This document shows, in pieces, positions 1 to 4,442 of a stretch of DNA of 5,006 nt. The notes beneath the pieces were generated by a model. It saw nothing but the letters and a program-made list of their open reading frames with translations. It was not told where the DNA came from and made no database searches. This DNA is from an uncultured Rhizobiaceae group bacterium (lineage in GTDB: Bacteria; Pseudomonadota; Alphaproteobacteria; Rhizobiales; Rhizobiaceae): assembly GCA_938009335.1 (NCBI GenBank), contig CALLHT010000116.1, forward strand, positions 1-5,006. Reading direction: 5' to 3'. Each line of letters begins with the position of its first letter. The first letter of the stretch is position 1. Position numbers and translations under genes: made by a program.

Positions 1-18
1 TCAGAACCTCACACGGTC

Positions 19-38
19 CAATCACCACAGCGTGATTG
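19..38 (-). terminator. Possible weak terminator hairpin after the DUF1178 gene
   Basis: A perfect 7-base inverted repeat, CAATCAC and GTGATTG, encloses a 6-base loop. It lies 56 bases beyond the DUF1178 stop codon and is the strongest hairpin in the non-coding left end. On the minus strand it is not followed by a run of T, so it lacks the second half of a classical intrinsic terminator. It could be a processing or Rho-associated structure, or chance. No reading frame covers 1-93: all three plus frames meet a stop by position 46, and the minus frames contain stops as well. No tRNA-like T-loop or cloverleaf is visible. Confidence 0.3.
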
Positions 39-49
39 AAGGGTGACGC

Positions 50-62
50 ACTGTTAAACAGT
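50..62. repeat. 13-base inverted repeat ACTGTT-A-AACAGT
   Basis: Two 6-base arms are perfectly complementary around one central A in the intergenic left end, between the DUF1178 stop codon and the larger hairpin at 19-38. The arms do not extend further. The near-zero loop means it would fold as RNA only with a shorter stem (ACTG, 5-base loop, CAGT), so it reads more like a small protein-binding palindrome than a terminator. Which gene it would serve cannot be told, because the next gene to the left lies outside the window. Confidence 0.3.
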
Positions 63-93
63 AGGGTCCAGACTCAATGAGAAGCCTAAGCCT

Positions 94-528
94 TCAGTTC
101 TTTTCTTCCGGCAGATCAGGAATTGGCATAACTTCAACCCCCTCTTCCGCTAGGCTGGCAGCTTCTTCAATGCTGGCCTTGCCATAAATCCCGCGCGCCT
201 CCGCTTCACCATAGTGAATTTTTCGGGCTTCTTCAGGAAACTTGTCTCCGACATTTTCCGAATTGGCTTCGACATGCTTTTTGATTTCACGAAGCTTCTC
301 TACCATTTCAGCGGGCATTTGCGGCATGGTCGTCATAGGAACATCAACATCTGCGCTCTTCTTGGTTCCAGATACGCCCGGAGCCATAAGCATTTTTTCA
401 ACCTTGTTGGAACCACATAGCGGACAATCAACAAAGCCGCGTTTTCGCTGCTTATCGTAGTCATCACTGGACCCAAACCATGCTTCAAATTCATGGTCCT
501 GATCGCATATTAGGGCATATTTGATCAC
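94..528 (-). CDS. DUF1178 family zinc-ribbon-like protein
   Basis: This 144-residue protein has the pattern of the DUF1178 family, widespread in Alpha- and Betaproteobacteria and without an established function. The N-terminal 50 residues carry the family signature: Cys8 and His12, then Cys35-Pro-Leu-Cys38-Gly followed by KVEKMLMAPGV. The cysteine and histidine pairs suggest a small zinc-binding ribbon. Residues 70-100 are charged and probably helical, and the C-terminus is acidic (PDLPEEKN). The start codon is GTG at 528-526, overlapping the TGA of the upstream amidase gene as GTGA. A GAGG ribosome-binding site ends 7 bases before it (536-539), inside that gene. Translation is therefore probably coupled. 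It is the last gene of the comF-grxC-amidase operon. Family assignment is firm; the role is unknown. Confidence 0.9.
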   Translation of the reverse strand: MIKYALICDQDHEFEAWFGSSDDYDKQRKRGFVDCPLCGSNKVEKMLMAPGVSGTKKSADVDVPMTTMPQMPAEMVEKLREIKKHVEANSENVGDKFPEEARKIHYGEAEARGIYGKASIEEAASLAEEGVEVMPIPDLPEEKN

Positions 529-1385
529 TCAGCGGCCTCGCTACGAGAATTGTCACGTTCGGATGCGTCTTCAAGCACAAACTCACGCTGATTGACAAGG
601 TTTGGAATCCGTTGTCTCACCTTCATTACGTCTTCAAGATCAATGTCAGCAATCAAAACTCCCGGTTCTTCGCCTTCATTCTCTGCAATGACGTCACCCC
701 ACGGATTTACAATTAGAGAATGTCCGAATGTTTCTCTTCCATCTTCATGGACACCGCCTTGTGCAGCAGAAATCATAAAAGCCCCGTTTTCAATCGCTCG
801 CGAACGCATCAAAATATGCCAATGCGCTTGACCTGTCTGGCGGGTGAAGGATGATGGAGCCGTTAAAATCTGTGCTCCTGCCAGGGCTTGCTGGCGGTAT
901 AGGTTTGGAAATCGAATATCATAACAAATCGAAATTCCACATCGCGCTCCTGCTACGTCGATCACAGAGGCCTTGTTGCCCGGTTGATAGACCTTGGACT
1001 CTCGCCAGCTTTCACCGTTTTCAAGATCAACATCAAACATGTGAATTTTGTCATAGGTATTGGTCAATGTTCCATCTGGCCCAAAGACGAAAGCCCGATT
1101 TGCCGCTTTTTCTTCACCGACGCGAATAGCATGGCTACCAATATGCAACCAAATACCGAGTTCCTCGGCAAGCGAAGATCCAAGCTTCACCAACGCATCG
1201 TCTTTTTGAGGTTTAATCTGCGCAAACAGAACTCGACGCGATTTTTGGAGAATACCCGTCATCTCCGGCGTTTGAACATATTCAGCACCCGATGCGGCAG
1301 CCTGCCGAACAAAGCGTTCAAAGTCAGAACAATTGGCTTCAATAGTCCCCTTTGAACGCATCTGGATGGCTGCAACGCGCATCAT
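525..1385 (-). CDS. Carbon-nitrogen hydrolase, Nit1/Nit2-type amidase (possible deaminated glutathione amidase)
   Basis: This 286-residue cytosolic enzyme of the nitrilase superfamily has the full Glu-Lys-Cys catalytic triad: Glu41 in QTPEMTG, Lys113 in YDKIHMFDVDL and Cys154 in GISICYDIRFP. The length matches the family (about 270-290) and the domain fills the whole chain. The YDKIHMFD and ICYDIRFP strings resemble the Nit1/Nit2 branch, whose known members are deaminated-glutathione amidase and omega-amidase, rather than true nitrilases or N-carbamoylputrescine amidases. The gene lies 2 bases after grxC, which favours a glutathione-related substrate by context; this is inference. Two ATG codons are adjacent (1385 and 1382), and either may be used, as most relatives start M-R-V-A. 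The C-terminal 20 residues after QREFVLE are low in conservation and acidic. The stop overlaps the DUF1178 start. Confidence 0.92.
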   Translation of the reverse strand: MMRVAAIQMRSKGTIEANCSDFERFVRQAAASGAEYVQTPEMTGILQKSRRVLFAQIKPQKDDALVKLGSSLAEELGIWLHIGSHAIRVGEEKAANRAFVFGPDGTLTNTYDKIHMFDVDLENGESWRESKVYQPGNKASVIDVAGARCGISICYDIRFPNLYRQQALAGAQILTAPSSFTRQTGQAHWHILMRSRAIENGAFMISAAQGGVHEDGRETFGHSLIVNPWGDVIAENEGEEPGVLIADIDLEDVMKVRQRIPNLVNQREFVLEDASERDNSRSEAAE

Positions 1386-1387
1386 CG

Positions 1388-1645
1388 CTACGCTTTCAAC
1401 AGAGGGTCTAGCTTGCCAGCGCGATCGAGCGCATGAAGTTCATCACAACCGCCAACGTGCTTATCACCAATAAAGATTTGCGGGAATGTTCTACCCCCAT
1501 TTGACTTTTGAACCATTTCAGCACGAACCCGTTGGTCAAACGTTCCGTCATGTTCGGTGTATTTCACACCCTTGGATTTTAACAATGACTTTGCAGCACT
1601 GCAGTAACCGCACATTTTGCGGGTGTAAATCACGACTTTAGACAT
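1388..1645 (-). CDS. grxC: Glutaredoxin 3
   Basis: This 85-residue dithiol glutaredoxin reduces protein disulfides and mixed glutathione disulfides using glutathione in the cytosol. The active site is Cys12-Gly-Tyr-Cys15. The cis-proline glutathione-binding element TFPQIFI spans 53-59, and the GGCDEL motif at 65-70 contributes the second glutathione contact and holds the third cysteine (Cys67) typical of Grx3. Length is exactly that of the GrxC family. The CGYC motif differs from the CPYC of E. coli Grx3; this change is tolerated in dithiol glutaredoxins. The ATG at 1645 has a strong GGAGG ribosome-binding site (1651-1655) with 5-base spacing. It lies 36 bases downstream of comF and 2 bases upstream of the amidase gene, and a candidate promoter lies just before it. 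Confidence 0.95.
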   Translation of the reverse strand: MSKVVIYTRKMCGYCSAAKSLLKSKGVKYTEHDGTFDQRVRAEMVQKSNGGRTFPQIFIGDKHVGGCDELHALDRAGKLDPLLKA

Positions 1646-1650
1646 TTCAG

Positions 1651-1655
1651 CCTCC
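1651..1655 (-). promoter_or_regulatory. Strong ribosome-binding site of grxC
   Basis: The minus strand reads GGAGG 5 bases before the ATG at 1645. It is the strongest Shine-Dalgarno match among the genes of this window and fixes the grxC start. By contrast, comF and the NDUFAF5-like gene have no clear site, which suggests grxC is the most strongly translated member of its operon. Confidence 0.75.
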
Positions 1656-1671
1656 AGATTGAATCAACTCG

Positions 1672-1701
1672 TATATAGAGACTAATCGATATTAGTTTCA
1701 A
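1672..1701 (-). promoter_or_regulatory. Candidate sigma-70-type promoter for grxC, with palindrome in the spacer
   Basis: On the minus strand TTGAAA (1701-1696) is followed after 18 bases by TATATA (1677-1672). This matches 5 of 6 and 4 of 6 bases of the -35 and -10 consensus. The predicted start would lie near 1665, giving a leader of about 20 bases that contains the strong GGAGG site. The -35 element overlaps the last codons of comF. A 16-base inverted repeat, ACTAAT-N4-ATTAGT (1681-1696), lies in the spacer and touches the -35 box. The box matches and spacing are seen directly; use as a promoter is inference. Confidence 0.4.
1681..1696. repeat. Operator-like inverted repeat ACTAAT-N4-ATTAGT at the comF/grxC junction
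   Basis: Two perfect 6-base arms flank a 4-base centre (CGAT on the plus strand). The repeat includes the comF stop codon (TAG, 1684-1682) and the last two codons. It is AT-rich and has no T-run after it, so a terminator is unlikely. Its place between a -35-like and a -10-like box would suit a repressor or activator site, but no regulator can be named. Confidence 0.35.
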
Positions 1702-2449
1702 CCTTTGCGAACACCAACACGTCAACGTGACTGGCTCCTCCACGCAACAAAGATCGCGTGGCAGCTTTAGCAGTTGCGCCGGTTGTATAAACATCATCAA
1801 TAAGCAAGATCCGTCGCCCCGTCACATCAACCTTGCGTTCTTCGGGCACGATAAACGCCCCAGACAGGTTGCGCTCACGTTGGCTTTGAGAAAGTCCAAC
1901 CTGCTGTAGTGTATGTTTTTTCCTGACCAGCGTACGCGGGGAAAATGAAAGATCGGATAGTTTTGCCAATGCCCGCGCCAGTTCAGCAGACTGGTTGAAA
2001 CGTCGCGCAAGCATACGTTTTTGATGCAAGGGAACCGGAACAACAACATCAGCGTCTTGAATAAGCTCATTACCAGCGGCAACCATCCATTGCGCAAGCC
2101 AGGGCGCAAGATCCGTTCTGTCTCCATATTTCAAGGATGAGATCAACTGACGCGCCAGCTTGTCATACAAAACAACTGCACGAAGACGTTCAAAAGGCGG
2201 TGGATCAGCAATTGCTTCCGCACACATCATTGCTTCACCCATATCAACCGAATGCGGGCTGCCCATAACCGGACAATAAGGCTTCGACACAAAACGTATT
2301 TGTTGCCAACACGAAGCACAGCATCCTCCTTGCCGCGCGACATAAGCATCACATGTGATACACGTCGGAGGCACCACAAGATCAGGCAGCAAATGGGACT
2401 GCTTATTGAGTTTTTCTCTTATACTCGAAATAGCAATAGAAACGTCCAT
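1682..2449 (-). CDS. comF: ComF family phosphoribosyltransferase-like protein
   Basis: This 255-residue protein has the two-part layout of the ComF/ComFC/GntX family. A four-cysteine zinc-binding region near the N-terminus (Cys30-x2-Cys33, then Cys44-x2-Cys47, with further Cys43 and Cys59) is followed by a type I phosphoribosyltransferase fold. The PRPP-loop signature ILLIDDVYTTGAT is at 214-226. The family string QKRMLARRFNQSAELARALA is at 143-162, and RKKHTLQQVGLSQSQRERN covers about 176-194. ComF proteins are required for DNA uptake in Bacillus and Haemophilus; in alphaproteobacteria the role is not established. The ATG at 2449 lacks a clear ribosome-binding site, and the first 20 residues are poorly conserved, so a slightly different start is possible. 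It is first in its operon and divergent from the NDUFAF5-like gene, with 22 bases between starts. Confidence 0.9.
   Translation of the reverse strand: MDVSIAISSIREKLNKQSHLLPDLVVPPTCITCDAYVARQGGCCASCWQQIRFVSKPYCPVMGSPHSVDMGEAMMCAEAIADPPPFERLRAVVLYDKLARQLISSLKYGDRTDLAPWLAQWMVAAGNELIQDADVVVPVPLHQKRMLARRFNQSAELARALAKLSDLSFSPRTLVRKKHTLQQVGLSQSQRERNLSGAFIVPEERKVDVTGRRILLIDDVYTTGATAKAATRSLLRGGASHVDVLVFAKVETNID
2397..2425 (+). promoter_or_regulatory. Tentative promoter for the NDUFAF5-like gene inside the comF 5' end
   Basis: TATACT at 2420-2425 matches 5 of 6 bases of a -10 box. It lies about 47 bases before the ATG at 2472, at a suitable distance for a short leader. The hexamer at the right spacing upstream (GACTGC, 2397-2402) is a poor -35 box; TTGAGT at 2406-2411 is a better -35 match but does not pair with a good -10. 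Because the divergent start codons are only 22 bases apart, any promoter for this gene must lie inside comF, which is why this weak candidate is listed. Confidence 0.25.
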
Positions 2450-2471
2450 ACAAAAAGTTTAATCAAAGCGC

Positions 2472-3332
2472 ATGGAAAAGACGAGTCCCACTAAGTTGTT
2501 CAGCTCGAGACGCAAAAGTGCGATTCAATCTCGTGCGCAGAGAATTGCGAAATCTGATGCAGGCTTCATTGCCAAAATTGCGGCAGAAACCATCGCAGAA
2601 CGCATGAGCGCCATCAATCGTGACTTTGATCAAGCGCTCGATCTGTTCAGTCAATTCGAATTTATGGAAGCCCAGCTTCAGCACGCGGAAAACGTAAAAC
2701 AAATTGCCAGGTTCGGTGGCTTCAAAATTAGAAGTAAGCCAGACGAATGGAACGAAGATGATGGCCTTCGTTTTGACCCAGAAAGTTTGAACCTTGTAAC
2801 CAGCGTATTTGGCCTCCACTGGATGAACGACCTACCCGGAATGCTAGTGCAAATCAGACGTATACTAGCCCCCGATGGATTATTGTTAGCTGCTATGCCC
2901 GGTGATCAAACTCTGCGAGAGTTGAGAGAATGCCTGATCGCAGCTGAAACCGAATTGACCGGCAACGTCTCTTTGCGGGTAGAGCCATTTGGTGAAGTTC
3001 GGCAATATGGAAACTTGTTACAACGCGCAGGCTTTACCTTGCCGGTTGTGGACAGCGAGCACTTCACAGTTCGTTATAGATCGCTAAGGTCATTAATTGA
3101 TGATCTGCGGGCGATGGGTGCGACCAGCTCTCTTGCAAATGCAGGCGGGGTAGCCGCACGTAAACTATTCGAAAAATGCGAAGAAATATACTTTGATCGG
3201 TTTTCAGACCCTGATGGCAAAATTAGAGCAACAGTTGAGATCGTATTTCTGTCGGGCTGGTCACCGCACGAATCTCAGCAGAAACCATTAAAGCCTGGAT
3301 CCGCACAGGCTTCATTGTCAGATTTCATATAG
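2472..3332 (+). CDS. NDUFAF5-like class I methyltransferase-fold protein (probable complex I assembly factor)
   Basis: This 286-residue protein aligns by eye along its length with human NDUFAF5, the mitochondrial factor that hydroxylates an arginine of the NDUFS7 subunit during complex I assembly. Shared landmarks are LHWMNDLPGMLVQIRRILAP (115-134), GDQTLRELRECL (144-155), AETE (158-161), EPFGEVRQYGNLLQRAGF (171-188), DLRAMGATS (211-219) and the C-terminal GWSPHESQQKPLKPGSA (262-278). The N-terminal LFSSRRKSA and the FIAKIAAETIAERM helix also fit. The SAM-binding loop is not canonical: the ALDLGCG-type motif reads ALDLFSQFEF (55-64), and the following acidic motif is also missing, so SAM binding is doubtful. 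The frame is intact. The ATG at 2472 lacks a recognisable ribosome-binding site. Partnership with bacterial complex I is inferred from homology. It has been annotated generically as a SAM-dependent or BioC-like methyltransferase in related proteins. Confidence 0.85.
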   Translation: MEKTSPTKLFSSRRKSAIQSRAQRIAKSDAGFIAKIAAETIAERMSAINRDFDQALDLFSQFEFMEAQLQHAENVKQIARFGGFKIRSKPDEWNEDDGLRFDPESLNLVTSVFGLHWMNDLPGMLVQIRRILAPDGLLLAAMPGDQTLRELRECLIAAETELTGNVSLRVEPFGEVRQYGNLLQRAGFTLPVVDSEHFTVRYRSLRSLIDDLRAMGATSSLANAGGVAARKLFEKCEEIYFDRFSDPDGKIRATVEIVFLSGWSPHESQQKPLKPGSAQASLSDFI

Positions 3333-3345
3333 GTATTATTACAAT

Positions 3346-3371
3346 TCACTGGCTAACCAAGTGATTAGCCA
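3346..3371. terminator. Hairpin between the convergent NDUFAF5-like and flp genes
   Basis: A perfect 7-base inverted repeat, TGGCTAA (3350-3356) and TTAGCCA (3365-3371), encloses 8 bases. A second, alternative pairing, TCACT (3346-3350) with AGTGA (3360-3364), overlaps it and cannot form at the same time. The right arm covers the TAA stop codon and last codon of the pilin gene. The element lies 13 bases after the NDUFAF5-like stop codon, so it is placed to end transcripts from both sides. Neither strand has a clear T-run after the stem, so it would be a weak or Rho-assisted terminator. Confidence 0.45.
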
Positions 3372-3556
3372 ACCCCGGCACCTACGATTGTTGCTGTTAG
3401 ATTGTCGTACATGTCCTGGTTTGCTGTACCAAGTGCTTGTATACCGGTGATTATTGCAGTTGCTACCAAAGCGGCGATAAGGCCGTACTCGATTGCAGTC
3501 GCACCTTCTTCGTTCTTCAAAAAAGTTAGTACAATACTATTTTGCTTCTCGGCCAC
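3365..3556 (-). CDS. Flp/Fap-type (type IVb) pilin prepilin
   Basis: This short Flp pilin is exported through the inner membrane and, in strains with a Tad system, assembled into adhesive pili. With the start chosen here it has 63 residues. The leader has 18 residues and ends LKNEEG; prepilin peptidase would cut after Gly18. The mature 45-residue pilin begins ATAIEYGLIAALVATAIITG, with the family's Glu5-Tyr6 and a single hydrophobic helix. The start is GTG at 3556 because AGAGGG (3569-3564) sits 7 bases before it; a TTG at 3589 in frame has no such site. No tad/cpa assembly genes are in the window, so secretion must rely on genes elsewhere, or the pilin is an orphan copy. It lies 160 bases downstream of a small membrane-protein gene on the same strand. 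Confidence 0.9.
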   Translation of the reverse strand: MAEKQNSIVLTFLKNEEGATAIEYGLIAALVATAIITGIQALGTANQDMYDNLTATIVGAGVG

Positions 3557-3563
3557 AAACTTG

Positions 3564-3569
3564 CCCTCT
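3564..3569 (-). promoter_or_regulatory. Ribosome-binding site that decides the flp pilin start
   Basis: The minus strand reads AGAGGG, 7 bases before the GTG at 3556. No comparable purine-rich stretch precedes the upstream in-frame TTG at 3589. The resulting 18-residue leader is also closer to typical Flp leaders than the 29-residue one from the TTG. Confidence 0.65.
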
Positions 3570-3603
3570 GATTTTCGCTTACCCCACAATGTAGGGATAA
3601 GGA

Positions 3604-3632
3604 CTAAAACCCAGGTAAAGAAGTATAGTCAA
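3604..3632 (-). promoter_or_regulatory. Candidate promoter region of the flp pilin gene
   Basis: The minus strand holds TTGACT (3632-3627), a good -35 box, followed after 17 bases by TTTTAG (3609-3604), a poor -10 box. An alternative -10 box, TATACT (3627-3622), overlaps the -35 box but has no good partner upstream. Either would give a leader of roughly 40-60 bases before the GTG at 3556. The 160-base gap (3557-3716) between the two genes, with no other coding potential, makes a separate pilin promoter likely even if the exact boxes are uncertain. Confidence 0.3.
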
Positions 3633-3716
3633 AATTCGATAGTCGGATTGATTACAATTTTATCCATCCGATTCTTCGGTTTTAGTTCGCAGCCTCATAA
3701 AACATACAGGCCTACA

Positions 3717-3956
3717 TTATTTATCAAGAACACTCTTCCTGATTGTTGTGCGCTCAAGCTTTTCAACCGAACTCGTAATCACCCTATCAATGCCAAAACT
3801 TTTATTGTCAGCATACTCTTCAGCAGCCTTATCAAGCAGAGGTACGCCAACAAGTGCGAGAACAACGGCCATTGCACTTAGAAAAATCGCAAACTGAAGC
3901 GAATGCCCCGCACTTTGTGGCAGCAAAAATCCAAACAACTCATTGAATAGTTTCAT
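3717..3956 (-). CDS. Small single-span membrane protein of unknown function next to the Flp pilin
   Basis: This 79-residue protein is not one I can assign to a family. It has a short amphipathic N-terminus (MKLFNELFGFLLPQ), one hydrophobic segment at about residues 20-41 (LQFAIFLSAMAVVLALVGVPLL), and a polar, charged tail of nearly 40 residues ending ERTTIRKSVLDK. No cysteine, lipobox or prepilin cleavage motif is visible. The ATG at 3956 is well supported by GAGG (3964-3967) with 7-base spacing, so it is very likely translated. It lies 71 bases after mutT and 160 bases before the pilin gene, all on the minus strand. A role linked to the pilin is possible by position only. Alternatives are a small stress or membrane-regulatory protein. 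Confidence 0.75.
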   Translation of the reverse strand: MKLFNELFGFLLPQSAGHSLQFAIFLSAMAVVLALVGVPLLDKAAEEYADNKSFGIDRVITSSVEKLERTTIRKSVLDK

Positions 3957-4027
3957 AACAGATCCTCAAACACTGCATGCGGCAAACTCAACACCCACAC
4001 GCTTAGATCGTTAAAAATGTAACAAAA

Positions 4028-4432
4028 CTATAAAATATCCATTAACGCTGGGATCAAAGGCTCATCAGCAGGAGGCATGGGATAATTCCTCAGTGTATTA
4101 GCTTTCACCCATTTTAAGGTTTGGCCTTCGCGCGCTTGCGGAAAACCCTCCCATTTCCTGCAAATAAAAAGCGGCATCAGCAGATGAAAATCGTCATAGG
4201 CATAACTTGCAAAACTCAAAGGAGCTAAACAACTTTCCCATGTTGTAACGCCTAATTCCTCCTGCATCTCGCGAATGAGTGTTTCTTCCGGCGTTTCGCC
4301 GGGCTCCAATTTGCCGCCGGGAAATTCCCACAGCCCAGCCATAGATTTACCTTCGGGGCGTTGCGCAATTAAAATCCGGTTGTCCGCATCAATCAATGCG
4401 CAGGCACTAACAAGAACAATCGGTTTCGTCAT
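4028..4432 (-). CDS. mutT: MutT-type Nudix hydrolase (probable 8-oxo-dGTP diphosphatase)
   Basis: This 134-residue enzyme is expected to hydrolyse oxidised nucleotides such as 8-oxo-dGTP to the monophosphate, keeping them out of DNA. The Nudix box is perfect at residues 40-62: Gly40, Glu46, then Arg54-Glu55-x2-Glu58-Glu59-x-Gly61-Val62. It is preceded by AQRPEGKSMAGLWEFPGGK (23-41), the typical MutT lead-in. The C-terminal half includes LKWVKANTLRNYPMPPAD, also as in MutT, where this part contacts the base. The start is ATG at 4432. The frame stays open up to 4564, but that stretch overlaps the acetyltransferase gene, and the family N-terminus (VSACALID) begins right after 4432. The upstream TGA is part of GAGAAAG, a weak ribosome-binding site, and only 10 bases separate the two genes, so they form an operon. 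Confidence 0.93.
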   Translation of the reverse strand: MTKPIVLVSACALIDADNRILIAQRPEGKSMAGLWEFPGGKLEPGETPEETLIREMQEELGVTTWESCLAPLSFASYAYDDFHLLMPLFICRKWEGFPQAREGQTLKWVKANTLRNYPMPPADEPLIPALMDIL

Positions 4433-4442
4433 GGGTTCTTTC

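Noticed and set aside
1600..1612. CGYC instead of CPYC in the glutaredoxin active site
   Set aside because: Both cysteines are present with the other GrxC motifs, and variation of the residue between them is common among dithiol glutaredoxins. It is not a sign of altered function.
1822..2127. Second minus-strand open frame inside comF
   Set aside because: It is an out-of-frame shadow of comF, whose own frame carries the PRPP-loop and zinc motifs through the same bases.
2463..2819. Minus-strand open frame of 118 codons opposite the NDUFAF5-like gene
   Set aside because: It lies entirely antisense to a gene with clear homology, has no recognisable motif, and would overlap the comF promoter region.
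3668..3683. CCGA-TTCT-TCGG followed by TTTT on the plus strand, resembling a terminator
   Set aside because: The stem is only 4 base pairs, and no plus-strand gene ends nearby: the NDUFAF5-like gene stopped over 300 bases earlier and has its own hairpin.
3588..3718. 8-base inverted repeat AATGTAGG (3588-3595) and CCTACATT (3711-3718) around the pilin leader region
   Set aside because: It is short and the arms are 115 bases apart. A match of this size is expected by chance in a window of this length, and no target duplication or element lies between.
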